DNA of 64,000 bases, from positions 434,001-498,000 of the forward strand of contig NZ_CP115396.1 in NCBI RefSeq assembly GCF_027625995.1, given 5' to 3'. Position numbers and translations under genes: made by a program. Below the pieces are notes generated by a model. That model did not search any database and was not told the DNA's origin. It worked only from the letters and a program-made list of their open reading frames with translations. Below are positions 8,055 to 16,157 of this stretch, piece after piece; position 1 is the stretch's first letter, and each line of letters begins with the position of its first letter. Source of the DNA: Hymenobacter yonginensis (lineage in GTDB: Bacteria > Bacteroidota > Bacteroidia > Cytophagales > Hymenobacteraceae).

Positions 8055-9263
8055 TCAGAAATTCAGCTGGGCCTGCAGGCGCAGCAGGCCGCCGCGCTGG
8101 CGGTTGTCGGGCTTCTGGAAATCCTCGAAGCGGCGGTTGGAGAGGGTGTACATCGTCACCAGCTCGAAGCTGGGGAACGGCTGCCACTCCACGCCCAGCT
8201 CGGCCTCGCGCACCTGGTAGCTGCGGGCGTCCCGCTCGTGCTTCTTGCCGCCATCGTAGTACTGGGCGCGCAGGAAGGGGTAGAACTGTTGCCCTTTGTA
8301 TTGCAGGCGGTAGTTGAGCAGCAGGTAGCCGCCGTGCAGGCGCTGCGTCTCGATGCTGTCGGTGCTGGGGTTGAACTTGGGGCCGCGGCCCACGTTGTAC
8401 TCGGCCTGCAGGCCGAAAGGCTGGGGATACAGCACGAACGTGGCCGCCACGCGCTGGTCGGGGTAGCGCAGGTCGGGGCGGTGCTTCACGCCGCTGGACA
8501 GCTGGTCGCGGTTCACCACGTACTCGCCGGTGTAGGCCTGCAGCGCCGGCTCGATGAGCTGGCCCCCAATCTCAAGCGGATATGTGACACGGGCCACCAC
8601 GTGGCGCTGGTTGTTGAGCTCGGGGCGGTTGGCGGTCTGGCCGTTGAAGACGCCCAGGCCCACCACGCCGTAGTCGCCGGAGCCTTTCAGGCCGTCTTTC
8701 ACGAGGCGGCTGAAGCGCTGGCGCACGGCCGTCGGGGCCCAGTACAGGAAGGCGCCCAGGTCGCGTTCGTTGGAAAAGGAACTGTTGATGCCGTCGCTGC
8801 GGTCCAGGGCCAGGCGGTTCTGGCTGGATTGCATGTTCTCAAACCCAAACGGAATCTTGCTCTGCCCCAGCCGCACCCGAAACTGGCTGGCCTTGTCGAG
8901 GCCCACATCGAAGTAGGCGTCGCGCAGGAGCGTGGCGTTCAGCGAGGAGCTGCCGCTGATGGTGCTGGCAAAGTCGGGCTGGATGTAGAAGTACACCCGC
9001 TCGTGCAGCTGCCCGAAGAAGATGATACGAATCCGGCGTAGCGAAAACCCGCCATTGCGGCCCCACGACCGGTCGCACTGCTCGCAGGTGAGGTCGGGGT
9101 TGGTTTCCAGCAGCCGGTTGTAGCGGGCCTGCACGTAGCCCCGGATAGCTACCGTCTGGTACCACTTTTTACCCGGGGCCGGCTCCGAGGAAACCGAGTC
9201 GGCGGCCTGGCCGTGGACCCGACCCGCAGCCAGGAGCAACAGGATGGTTAACAGCTTCTTCAT
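8055..9263 (-). CDS. Phosphate-selective porin O/P-like outer-membrane protein
   Basis: About 402 residues with signal peptide MKKLLTILLLLAAGRVHGQA, then alternating beta-strands ending in a C-terminal Phe (RLQAQLNF), the signature of a Bam-inserted barrel. RGYVQARYNRLLETN, FSLRRIRIIFFGQLHERVYFYIQPDF and RLGQSKIPFGFENMQSSQNRLALDRS match the porin O/P family seen in many Bacteroidota. The start at 9263 is chosen because the signal peptide begins there; seven upstream in-frame residues (MCQHYHF) are not part of it. Substrate cannot be read from the sequence. No pst or pho genes lie nearby. Confidence 0.8.
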   Translation of the reverse strand: MKKLLTILLLLAAGRVHGQAADSVSSEPAPGKKWYQTVAIRGYVQARYNRLLETNPDLTCEQCDRSWGRNGGFSLRRIRIIFFGQLHERVYFYIQPDFASTISGSSSLNATLLRDAYFDVGLDKASQFRVRLGQSKIPFGFENMQSSQNRLALDRSDGINSSFSNERDLGAFLYWAPTAVRQRFSRLVKDGLKGSGDYGVVGLGVFNGQTANRPELNNQRHVVARVTYPLEIGGQLIEPALQAYTGEYVVNRDQLSSGVKHRPDLRYPDQRVAATFVLYPQPFGLQAEYNVGRGPKFNPSTDSIETQRLHGGYLLLNYRLQYKGQQFYPFLRAQYYDGGKKHERDARSYQVREAELGVEWQPFPSFELVTMYTLSNRRFEDFQKPDNRQRGGLLRLQAQLNF

Positions 9264-9356
9264 GAAATGATAATGCTGGCACAAAGTGCGGCATTAGATG
9301 TTACTTCAAGATGACCGGCGTATTACGGCAGTGTTACCAATGCTCCTTAACAGGTC

Positions 9357-9386
9357 GGCCCCTGACAGCGTGAGCTGTCAGGGGCC
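9357..9386. other. Perfect 13-bp hairpin
   Basis: GGCCCCTGACAGC and its exact complement flank a four-base loop. No T tract follows on either strand, so it is a poor intrinsic terminator; it lies between two minus-strand genes. Confidence 0.5.
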
Positions 9387-9413
9387 GGATATAATTGGAG
9401 GCAGGGATGGTCA

Positions 9414-9500
9414 TACAGTAGCGCAAACTGTGTAGTTCGCACCCCCACGCCGTTGGGACGGGTTTATGCTGAGACGCGAACTATACGGCTTGCGCTACTA
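9414..9500. repeat. Diverged copy of the RAYT-associated palindrome (family B)
   Basis: TAGCGCAAACTGTGTAGTTCGCAC on the left and GACGCGAACTATACGGCTTGCGCTACT on the right resemble the two elements at 13086 and 13803 but carry several changes per arm and a different loop. Confidence 0.65.
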
Positions 9501-9506
9501 GGCGCG

Positions 9507-10205
9507 CTACTCTGCTTCTTCGGATACTGCGTCAGCCTGGGTGGTGGCTTCGTAGGTGTCGGCGTACTTGAAATCGTCGAGCCAGTAGGCGGAGCTAACC
9601 ACGTCGAAAACCACCGACTTGTCGGTTTTCTTCGAGGGCGTGAGCTGCCAGATGATGCTGGGAGATTCGGGGAAGCTGGTGCCATCTAGCTGCTCATGGA
9701 AAAGGCGCTTGAGCAGGGTGTTGTCGGGCATGCCTTGGGCTAGCAGGCGCAGCAGCGGGGCCTCGGGCTGCTGGTCGAATATGCTCAGGGCCTCGGCGTC
9801 TTCGGCTGTAAGCTGCACCTGAAACTGTACGGCTTCAGCGCGCGGGAACTTGCCGTTGTAGGCAGTATAGAGCAGCTGGGTAGCTTTGAAAAAGCCTTCG
9901 TGCTGCTCCAGCTCGGGGTTTTCTTCCCAGAGCTTTTCGGTGAGCATCTGGTGAGCCAGGTTTTCGATCTGGCCGGTGGTGAGCTGATCCTCGAACAGAT
10001 ACTCCAACACCAACTGGGCCGCCTCGGTGGGCTCCAGGTCGGTGAGGGCCATGTGGGTCATGTCGGTCAGCTCGTTGGCGGCTATTTCGTCGGGGTTGTC
10101 GTAGCCGGTTTTAGTGAGCAGGGCCTTGTAATCGGCCGGCTCCCAGGAGTTGGGCAGCTTGGTGAGGGTATCGAAGGTGAGGCGTTCTATGGTGAACTTC
10201 TGCAT
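9507..10205 (-). CDS. Hypothetical acidic protein
   Basis: I do not recognise this 232-residue protein. It is strongly acidic, has no signal peptide or membrane segment, and reads as mostly helical, with a basic patch at TPSKKTDKS near the C-terminus. Phrases such as DMTHMALTDLEPTEAAQLVLEYLFEDQLTTGQIENLAHQM look like a compact helical domain. Codon use matches neighbouring genes and the frame is clean, so it is probably real. It is isolated: palindromes or hairpins lie on both sides. Confidence 0.65.
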   Translation of the reverse strand: MQKFTIERLTFDTLTKLPNSWEPADYKALLTKTGYDNPDEIAANELTDMTHMALTDLEPTEAAQLVLEYLFEDQLTTGQIENLAHQMLTEKLWEENPELEQHEGFFKATQLLYTAYNGKFPRAEAVQFQVQLTAEDAEALSIFDQQPEAPLLRLLAQGMPDNTLLKRLFHEQLDGTSFPESPSIIWQLTPSKKTDKSVVFDVVSSAYWLDDFKYADTYEATTQADAVSEEAE

Positions 10206-10294
10206 ACGGAAAGGCTGAATGGACTACGCGGCGCAGGCGCGCCGCTGTTCTGCTTGTATACGTTAGCCGTCGGTAAAGGCTGGGATAAAAACCA

Positions 10295-10340
10295 CAAACC
10301 GGCCCCAACGGCGCCTGGGGGCGTAGTTGGGGCCGGTTTG
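10295..10340. other. 15-bp perfect hairpin
   Basis: CAAACCGGCCCCAAC pairs exactly with GTTGGGGCCGGTTTG. It lies upstream of the acidic hypothetical gene and downstream of the reductase gene on the minus strand, so it could end the reductase transcript, though no long T run follows. Confidence 0.5.
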
Positions 10341-10368
10341 GCAGGCTGGGTAGAATTGTGTAAAACCT

Positions 10369-10476
10369 AAAAGAACGTCATGCTGAGCTTGCCGAAGCAT
10401 CTCGCGTGCTGATTCTGATTAGCAATCCAACATCAGCACGCGAGATGCTTCGGCAAGCTCAGCATGACGTTCTTTT
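10369..10476. repeat. Family A palindrome with perfect 45-bp arms
   Basis: 10369-10413 and 10432-10476 are exact reverse complements over 45 bases, with an 18-base loop. The arms contain AGAACGTCATGCTGAGC. No mismatch means either a recent copy or active correction. Confidence 0.9.
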
Positions 10477-10496
10477 ACTTTCTTCAACTCCGGAAA

Positions 10497-11567
10497 CTAC
10501 GGAATCAACCTGTCGGTGCGGAGCTGCTCGAAGAGGTCGAAGAAGGAATCTTCGGTGGACTGGTAGGCCAGGAAGCCGCGCTTGCGGCTGTTGGTCATGT
10601 CAGTCATCACTTCGATGGGGCGGCCCAGATCGAGGTCGGTGTGCCAGGGGGAAGCGAGGCGGTCGAGAGCCGGCTCTTGCAGCTGGTGCCGCTCGGCAAT
10701 GTCGCGCCACACGGCGGCATCCTGGCTGAGCTCGGCTTCCAGCGGGTGGATGGTGCCGTCGAAGCCCACGGCTTCTACCCCAAACCACGCGGCCAGGCGC
10801 GGCCACAGCCAGCTCCAACGGAAAATGTCACCGTTCACGATGTTGAAGGCCTGGTTTTGGGCGGTTTCGGCGGTGGCGGCCCAGCGCAACTGCTGGGCGA
10901 TGATGCGGGCGTCGGTAACGTCGGAGAGGCCGTTCCACTGGGCCGCGGAGCCGGGCCAGCGGAAGGGGCGGCCGGTTTCCTTGCAGATGCTGGCGTACAC
11001 GGCCAGGGTGGTGCCCAGGTTCATGAGGTTGCCCACGGCCTTGCCGATGATGGTGTGCGGCCGGTGGATGCTCCAGGTGAACCCGTCGCGGGCCGCGGCG
11101 GCGTACACCTCGTCTTCCTGGGCGTAGTAAAAGTTGTCGAGTGGCAAGCGGGCCTGCTCCTCGCGCAGCGGCGTGGGCGGCGGGGTGCCCCCGCTCACGT
11201 AGGCCTCAAACGGCCCCAGATAGTGCTTCAGGCCCGTTACCAGCGCCACGTGCTGCACCGATTTTTTGGGAGCCAGGGCGTCGAGCAGGTTGCGCACCAT
11301 CAGGCTGTTCACCCGGATGTTATCGGCCTCGGTGTCCTGGCGCATCCAGCTGGTGATGAACACGTGGGTGGGGGCGAGGTCCTGCAGGGCGGTCTGCAGA
11401 CTGGCGGGGTCCAGCAAATCGGCCGCCACGGGGTGCAGACCGGGCACATCGTCGGGGCGGGGCGAGCGGGCCAAGCCGTAGGTGAGCCAGTCGTGGGCCA
11501 CCAGCTCGCGGGCCAGGTTGCTGCCGATGATGCCGCTGGCACCTACTACAAGGGCTATATTCTTCAT
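10497..11567 (-). CDS. PRISE-type short-chain reductase (progesterone 5-beta-reductase-like)
   Basis: The 356-residue protein opens with NAD(P)-binding GASGIIGSNLA and later has NFYYAQEDEVYAAA and WSIHRPHTIIG. Those phrases are the hallmark of the PRISE group (plant progesterone 5-beta-reductase and iridoid synthase), extended short-chain reductases that reduce activated C=C bonds of enones. The active Tyr would be in NFYY. The start at 11567 is where the Rossmann fold begins; the frame extends 36 residues further, but as non-homologous sequence. Physiological substrate unknown. It stands alone. Confidence 0.8.
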   Translation of the reverse strand: MKNIALVVGASGIIGSNLARELVAHDWLTYGLARSPRPDDVPGLHPVAADLLDPASLQTALQDLAPTHVFITSWMRQDTEADNIRVNSLMVRNLLDALAPKKSVQHVALVTGLKHYLGPFEAYVSGGTPPPTPLREEQARLPLDNFYYAQEDEVYAAAARDGFTWSIHRPHTIIGKAVGNLMNLGTTLAVYASICKETGRPFRWPGSAAQWNGLSDVTDARIIAQQLRWAATAETAQNQAFNIVNGDIFRWSWLWPRLAAWFGVEAVGFDGTIHPLEAELSQDAAVWRDIAERHQLQEPALDRLASPWHTDLDLGRPIEVMTDMTNSRKRGFLAYQSTEDSFFDLFEQLRTDRLIP

Positions 11568-11734
11568 AAGGAGTGAAATTCGGGGGCGGATGGTTGCCGG
11601 GTGATGTACGGCACAAGGCGTTATAACAGCCAATTCCCGAAAGTGTCCCCGTAGCGGCGCAGATTCCGCGTCCAACCAGTGCTTGGTGGAGGCAATTGTG
11701 GTTAGGATTCGGACGCTTGGTCGTTTAAGCCAGA

Positions 11735-12742
11735 CTATTCCGGTTTGATGTAGAGCAGGGTAGACTGCCCCGACGGCCCGTACTTGTCATTGAGCAGAAA
11801 GTAGCCGCCCCGGTAGGCCGCCAACCCTTCCCAGTTGTAGGTCATGTAGGGGCGCGGTAGCTCCAGCAGCGGCTCCCAGCGCAGCTGGCGGCGGCGGTAG
11901 CGCAGGCGGATGAGCCGGCAGTAGTTTTGGTAGCGGCCCGCGCTATCCAACACCAGCCGGGTGTTGGCGTCGGTGGTAGCGGGGCGGTACACGGTGTCAT
12001 CGGGGCCGTTGAAGAAGTAGTTGATGGCCGTGTAGCGGCCCCGGCCGGTGCGTACCATATCCGTCACCCGAAACGGTAGCGCCACCACCGGCACGGCCCG
12101 TAGCTGCGCCGCCGTGGTGGCCGCGGCGGAGAGCTGCAGCGCTTGGCTGCCGGCCGGAAAGGCGTTGTACTCAAACAGCAGCAGCAGTTGCCGCCGGTAG
12201 CGGGCCATAGCCTCGAAGCCGGCGTTGTACACGTGCGTGCCGTCGGGCAGGGCGGGCCTGGCCAGCGCCACCAGATACTCCGGATCCAGCTGGATGGCCG
12301 TGTGGGCGGCATCGAAGCGGCCTTTAATCAGGTAGCAGTAAGGCGCGGCCGTGGCCGTTTCGACGGTGAAGTATAGCACGCCGTTGAGCACTGTCAGGCT
12401 TTCCAGGCCTTCGTACACCTGGCCCAGGCTGTCGATGCGGGCCCGCAGCTGGTCGAGGCCGCGGATGGGGTACTTGCAGTACGGCAGCTCCCGGGGCTGC
12501 CCGCTGAGCTGGCGGTTGAGGCTGGCCAGGGAAAGGCCATATACTTTGGCCTCGGCCTGGTCCTGCAGGCGGCTTTCGGAGAGCAGCAGCAGCTCGCGGC
12601 CGTGGAGGTACAGGCCGGAAAACTGGTTGTTCTTATCGGCCAGCTCCGGCGGCAGCGCAATGGTCTGGGGCGGGCGGGGAGTGGGTTGGGCGGTGGCAAA
12701 AGCGGCCGGCAGCAACAGCGCAGGTAGCAAACGGTACTTCAT
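11735..12742 (-). CDS. Secreted phytase/esterase-like beta-propeller protein
   Basis: This 335-residue protein has a signal peptide (MKYRLLPALLLPAAFATAQ). The phrases FSGLYLHGRELLLLSESR near the N-terminus, YEGLESLTVLNGVLYFTVE in the middle and NWEGLAAYRGGYFLLNDKYG near the end resemble the repeated blades of the esterase-like phytase family (N-W-E-G-L-A, L-L-N-D). No catalytic residue can be named with confidence. It could equally be a non-enzymatic propeller. A TAnnTTTG box lies 24 bases upstream of the ATG. Confidence 0.6.
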   Translation of the reverse strand: MKYRLLPALLLPAAFATAQPTPRPPQTIALPPELADKNNQFSGLYLHGRELLLLSESRLQDQAEAKVYGLSLASLNRQLSGQPRELPYCKYPIRGLDQLRARIDSLGQVYEGLESLTVLNGVLYFTVETATAAPYCYLIKGRFDAAHTAIQLDPEYLVALARPALPDGTHVYNAGFEAMARYRRQLLLLFEYNAFPAGSQALQLSAAATTAAQLRAVPVVALPFRVTDMVRTGRGRYTAINYFFNGPDDTVYRPATTDANTRLVLDSAGRYQNYCRLIRLRYRRRQLRWEPLLELPRPYMTYNWEGLAAYRGGYFLLNDKYGPSGQSTLLYIKPE

Positions 12743-12765
12743 CAGGCAGGAAGCGGATAAGCCGC

Positions 12766-12773
12766 CAAAGGTA
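12766..12773 (-). promoter_or_regulatory. -7 box for the phytase-like gene
   Basis: On the minus strand the sequence is TACCTTTG, matching TAnnTTTG, 24 bases before the ATG at 12742. No convincing -33 element seen. Confidence 0.5.
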
Positions 12774-12813
12774 CGGTGCCGCCCGTGTCAGCCGGCCGCG
12801 TCGTCAACTCCGT

Positions 12814-13077
12814 TTACCCCAGCACAATCTGTTTGGGATGCATTTCCACGGCATAGTCTTGTATCACCTGCCGCAGAATGTGCATGTCGCGGGGGCAATA
12901 CTCGGCAAATTCCTGCCAGTTCGTGAGCGTCAGCACGGGCGGCATCTCTACAATAGCCACGATAGAATCCCAGAAAGCGTCCCAACTCGGGCCGTACCAC
13001 TCTTCAAAGCCCAACTGCTCCTTGAACAACTGGTGAATGGCGGCTTTGCTGGTAATGCCGGTGAGGTCGAGGGTCAT
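12814..13077 (-). CDS. Barstar family ribonuclease inhibitor
   Basis: The 87-residue protein has the barstar plan: MTLDLTGITSKAAIHQLFKEQLGF, then YGPSWDAFWDSIV, where the conserved Y-G-x-x-W/L-D-A-x-W-D helix fits the barnase active site, and an aromatic LTNWQEF strand-helix turn. Barstar binds and blocks barnase-type RNases. No barnase-like gene (about 110-150 residues with a secretion signal) is visible nearby, so the partner is either elsewhere or foreign. Confidence in the family is high; the role is inferred. Confidence 0.85.
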   Translation of the reverse strand: MTLDLTGITSKAAIHQLFKEQLGFEEWYGPSWDAFWDSIVAIVEMPPVLTLTNWQEFAEYCPRDMHILRQVIQDYAVEMHPKQIVLG

Positions 13078-13085
13078 GGGTTAAA

Positions 13086-13167
13086 TGTAGCGCGAACTTT
13101 GTAGTTCGCGTCCCCGCGCCGTTCGAGTGATTTCGTTCTGGGGCGCGAACTACAAAGTTCGCGCCAC
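13086..13167 (+). repeat. Family B palindrome, downstream flank of the RAYT gene
   Basis: Left arm GTAGCGCGAACTTTGTAG, right arm its complement ending GTTCGCGCCAC; the loop reads GCGCCGTTCGAGTGATTTCG. It lies 12 bases beyond the transposase stop codon. The element at 13803 is the same sequence in the other orientation. Confidence 0.85.
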
Positions 13168-13179
13168 TGCGCTGCTGTG

Positions 13180-13773
13180 TCAGAACTCCTGCCAGTAGGT
13201 ATAGGGCCATTGCTCCCAGCTTTCCACCAAACCGGCTTTTACCGGGTTATTGAGCACGTAGGCAATTACGCGCTGCATCTCGTCGCCGCTGCGCACGATG
13301 TGGTCGTAGGTTTCGCGCTGCCAGAACTGGCCGGTGCGGCACAGGTGCTTGTTGGCCTGCAAAGCCGTATAGCCTTTGATGCGTTGCAGCGTTTCAGCCA
13401 GTGCCGGCGCCCCATCTTCAAGCGAAACAACCAGATGCACATGATTGGGCATGATGCAATAGCAGCGCAGGTAATAGGCTATTCCGTTGAAATGTTGCAA
13501 TGAACCACCCACCAGATTGGCTATTTCCGGGTGGCGGAGCCACGTAGCGCCATGAGCCGCCTCATCCAGCAGCTGATCAAAGCGGCCGAAGTAGCGGCGC
13601 TGCTCGGCATAAGTAGCTTCCGGTAATTGGTTTTCTCCCGTGTGAAACTGAGCCCGCAGGCGCGCAATGGTGGCAGCAGGCAATGAATCGGCTAGTCTGA
13701 ACGTCAGGAAAATATCGGAGCCCGGCGGCAGGCGGTGCGGCAGGTTGCGCTCATAGTACAGCAGATTGCTCAT
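13180..13773 (-). CDS. REP-associated tyrosine transposase (RAYT, Y1_Tnp)
   Basis: The 197-residue protein has the Y1 HUH nuclease core: hydrophobic-flanked histidines in CIMPNHVHLVV (the two metal-binding His) and a candidate nucleophile Tyr in QRETYDHIVRSGDEM, followed by VIAYVLNNPVKAGLV, a motif typical of RAYT proteins. The N-terminal third (YERNLPHRLPPGSDIFLTFRLADSLP) is also characteristic. RAYTs cut and join single-stranded DNA at REP hairpins. The gene is flanked by near-identical inverted palindromes, as expected for such a unit. It looks intact. Confidence 0.9.
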   Translation of the reverse strand: MSNLLYYERNLPHRLPPGSDIFLTFRLADSLPAATIARLRAQFHTGENQLPEATYAEQRRYFGRFDQLLDEAAHGATWLRHPEIANLVGGSLQHFNGIAYYLRCYCIMPNHVHLVVSLEDGAPALAETLQRIKGYTALQANKHLCRTGQFWQRETYDHIVRSGDEMQRVIAYVLNNPVKAGLVESWEQWPYTYWQEF

Positions 13774-13802
13774 TCAATAACAGAGTAAATAGCTGACTGA
13801 AA

Positions 13803-13890
13803 GATAGTAGCGCGAACTTTGTAGCTCGCGCCCCGGAACGAAATCACTCGAACGGCGCGGGGACGCGAACTACAAAGTTCGCGCTACTAT
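13803..13890 (-). repeat. Family B palindrome, upstream flank of the RAYT gene
   Basis: GATAGTAGCGCGAACTTTG on the left and the complement on the right. The loop (GAACGAAATCACTCGAACGG) is the reverse complement of the loop in the 13086 copy, so the two copies face opposite ways. Its right end overlaps the stop codon of the ABC transporter. Confidence 0.85.
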
Positions 13891-15698
13891 CCCGCCGTGT
13901 CGCCCACTTCGTCCTCGTCGTCCACCATTACCCGGGCCAACTTCTCGATGTTGAGGCTGCGGGCGGAGGCGTCGAAGATTTCGCGGTAGGTGCCGCGCAG
14001 GTCGTAGAGGTGCTCGTGGGTGCCGCTTTCCACCATGCGGCCCTGCTTCATCACGTAAATGCAGTCGGAATCGACAATCTGGGCGAGGCTGTGGGAAATG
14101 ATGACTACAGTGCGGCCCTTTTTGATGGCGTCGAGGGAGTTTTTGATTTGCTCGGTGGCAATGGCGTCAAGGGAGGCGGTGGGCTCGTCGAGGAAGATGA
14201 TGGGCGGGTTTTTCAGGAACAGCCGGGCAATGGCAATGCGCTGCTGCTGCCCGCCGGAGAGCTGCTGGGCGTCGGACTGGTAGCCGTTGGGCAGCTCCAT
14301 GATCTGCTCGTGCAGGTAGGCCTGGCGGGCGGCGGCCTTGATCTGGTCGAGGGTGGCATCCATTACGCCGTAGCGGATGTTTTCCTCAATGGTACCCTTG
14401 AAAATGTGGTTTTTCTGCAGCACTAGCCCGATTTGCCGGCGCAGGGCGTGGGTGTCGTAGTCGGCCAGCGGGCGGCCGTCGAGCAGCATCCGGCCGTGGT
14501 CGGGGGCGTAGAACTTGCAGAGCAGGTTGATGATGGTACTCTTGCCGGTCCCGCTCAGCCCCACCAGCGCGGTAGTTTTGCCGGCCTCAATGGTCAGGCA
14601 GACGTCGTGCAGGGCCTGGGTGCCGCTGGGGTAGGTGAAGTCCACGTTGCAGATATCGAAGGTGCCCTGCAGGTGGTCGGGCCGGAGCGGGCCGGTGGGC
14701 TCCACGGCGTCCTCGGCATCCAGAATGTCGAAGAAGCCCTCGGCGTAGGTGAGGGCGTCGTTCATCTCGTCGTAAATGCGGTGCAGCTGCCGGATAGGGG
14801 CCGAGACGTTGTTGAATAGCAGGATGTGGAACATGATGGCCCCGATGCTGATCTGCCGATCCAGCACCAGGTAGGCCGTCAGGATGATGATGAGCACCAC
14901 GCCAATCTGCTCGGTGAAGGTTTTGAGGCCGTCGTAGAGGAAGTTGGTTTTGCGCGTTTCCAGCTGGGCTTCCTGCAGGTTCTGCTGCACTCGGGTCTGC
15001 TTCTGCTCCTCGTAGTCTTCGCGCACGAAGCTCTTGATGACCACGGCCGAGTCGATGAGGTTCACGAGGCCCTGGCTGCGGGCTTCGCGCAGGCCACGCA
15101 ACGCCCGGCGGGTGCCATTGAGCTTATCGGCCTGGCGGTAGCTCAGCCAGAAGTACACCGGCAGCACCGCCACCGCCACCAGCCCCACGTACAGGTTGTT
15201 GGCAAACATCACCACCAGCGCCACAATGGAGTTGGCAAACAGCGGCAGAATGTCAATAAAGAAGTTCTGCACCAGCTTCATCAGACTCTCCACACCTCTA
15301 TCGATGCGGGTCTGGAGCTTGCCGGTCTGGTTGCCGCTGTCGGAGTAGAAGCCGAGCTGGTAGCTGAGCACCTTGTGCACCGCGTCGCGCACCAGCGTGC
15401 TGGATACGTTGATGCGGATTTTCTCGCCGTAGAACTTCTGCCCGAACTGAATGCCGGTATTGATGATTTCCTTGCCCAGCAGCAGCCCGCTCACCAGCAG
15501 CAGCAACTCCGCGCCCTCGGCCAGGCCCTGGTTGCGGTCGAGCAGACCCTGCACCGTATCCACGGTGTAGCGCAGCACAAACGGGTTCACCTGCGCCGCC
15601 AACGAGCCCACCAGCGTGAGCAGCAGCGTGGCAAGTACGAGCCCGCGGTACGGCCGCACGTACGGCAGCAGGCGTTTAATAATTTCCCAAAGACTCAT
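13887..15698 (-). CDS. ABC exporter, fused permease and ATPase
   Basis: The 603-residue protein starts with a six-helix ABC exporter membrane domain (about residues 15-310; LVLATLLLTLVGSLAAQ, IVALVVMFANNLYVGLVAVAVLPVYFW). The ATPase domain follows from about 345 to 580: Walker A VGLSGTGKST, signature QQLSGGQQQR, Walker B IIFLDEPTASLD and switch His in ISHSLAQI. It belongs to the MsbA/multidrug-type homodimer family; the substrate cannot be inferred. The C-terminal tail is short and acidic (DDEDEVGDTAG), and its TAG stop is inside the family B palindrome, so the true ancestral C-terminus may have been different. Confidence 0.9.
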   Translation of the reverse strand: MSLWEIIKRLLPYVRPYRGLVLATLLLTLVGSLAAQVNPFVLRYTVDTVQGLLDRNQGLAEGAELLLLVSGLLLGKEIINTGIQFGQKFYGEKIRINVSSTLVRDAVHKVLSYQLGFYSDSGNQTGKLQTRIDRGVESLMKLVQNFFIDILPLFANSIVALVVMFANNLYVGLVAVAVLPVYFWLSYRQADKLNGTRRALRGLREARSQGLVNLIDSAVVIKSFVREDYEEQKQTRVQQNLQEAQLETRKTNFLYDGLKTFTEQIGVVLIIILTAYLVLDRQISIGAIMFHILLFNNVSAPIRQLHRIYDEMNDALTYAEGFFDILDAEDAVEPTGPLRPDHLQGTFDICNVDFTYPSGTQALHDVCLTIEAGKTTALVGLSGTGKSTIINLLCKFYAPDHGRMLLDGRPLADYDTHALRRQIGLVLQKNHIFKGTIEENIRYGVMDATLDQIKAAARQAYLHEQIMELPNGYQSDAQQLSGGQQQRIAIARLFLKNPPIIFLDEPTASLDAIATEQIKNSLDAIKKGRTVVIISHSLAQIVDSDCIYVMKQGRMVESGTHEHLYDLRGTYREIFDASARSLNIEKLARVMVDDEDEVGDTAG

Positions 15699-15784
15699 GC
15701 AGCAGCGGCTAAGTAAGCAGTAGCCGGTTAGACGAGCGGGGCAGGGTGGGGGTTGTTCGGGGGATAAGGGACGAGCAGTATGGA

Positions 15785-16114
15785 TCAGTGAAACTGGATT
15801 CTAGCCAATAGCGCCTGAACATTATTCTGTAATCCAGCTGCCACGCCGTGCGCTGTATTCTTATTGAAGTGACCGTAGGTCTTGTATTCAGAAAGGCAGA
15901 AATGCTCCTCCATATCGTCGTACCAAATGATGCGTCGGCCGCAGACGGCCACCACCCAAAAGCTGTCCTCTCCGCTGCCGTAGGTATCATATTGCCACTT
16001 TTCCGGAAAGATTTTCACCAGCTCCCACAGCCGCTCTACTTCACCGCGCATCTCGCTTTCTGCTGAAAGTATGTCGTCGTAGAGTTCTTCAAGAGAAATT
16101 GGTTGCCAATCCAT
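15785..16114 (-). CDS. Hypothetical small acidic protein
   Basis: I do not recognise this 109-residue protein. It starts MDWQPISLEELYDDILSAESEM, is rich in Trp, Tyr and acidic residues, and contains FWVVAVCGRRIIWYDDMEEHFCLSEY. That composition recalls small immunity-type proteins such as SUKH members, but no motif decides it. I chose the ATG at 16114; the frame runs to 16174, but that extension overlaps the next gene. Confidence 0.55.
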   Translation of the reverse strand: MDWQPISLEELYDDILSAESEMRGEVERLWELVKIFPEKWQYDTYGSGEDSFWVVAVCGRRIIWYDDMEEHFCLSEYKTYGHFNKNTAHGVAAGLQNNVQALLARIQFH

Positions 16115-16157
16115 GTAGTAGTTGAGGAGGGGATAATTGTAGTTGATTGACGAAGAA

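Noticed and set aside
9357-9386. Perfect hairpin as an intrinsic terminator
   Set aside because: No T tract on either strand; kept only as a hairpin feature.
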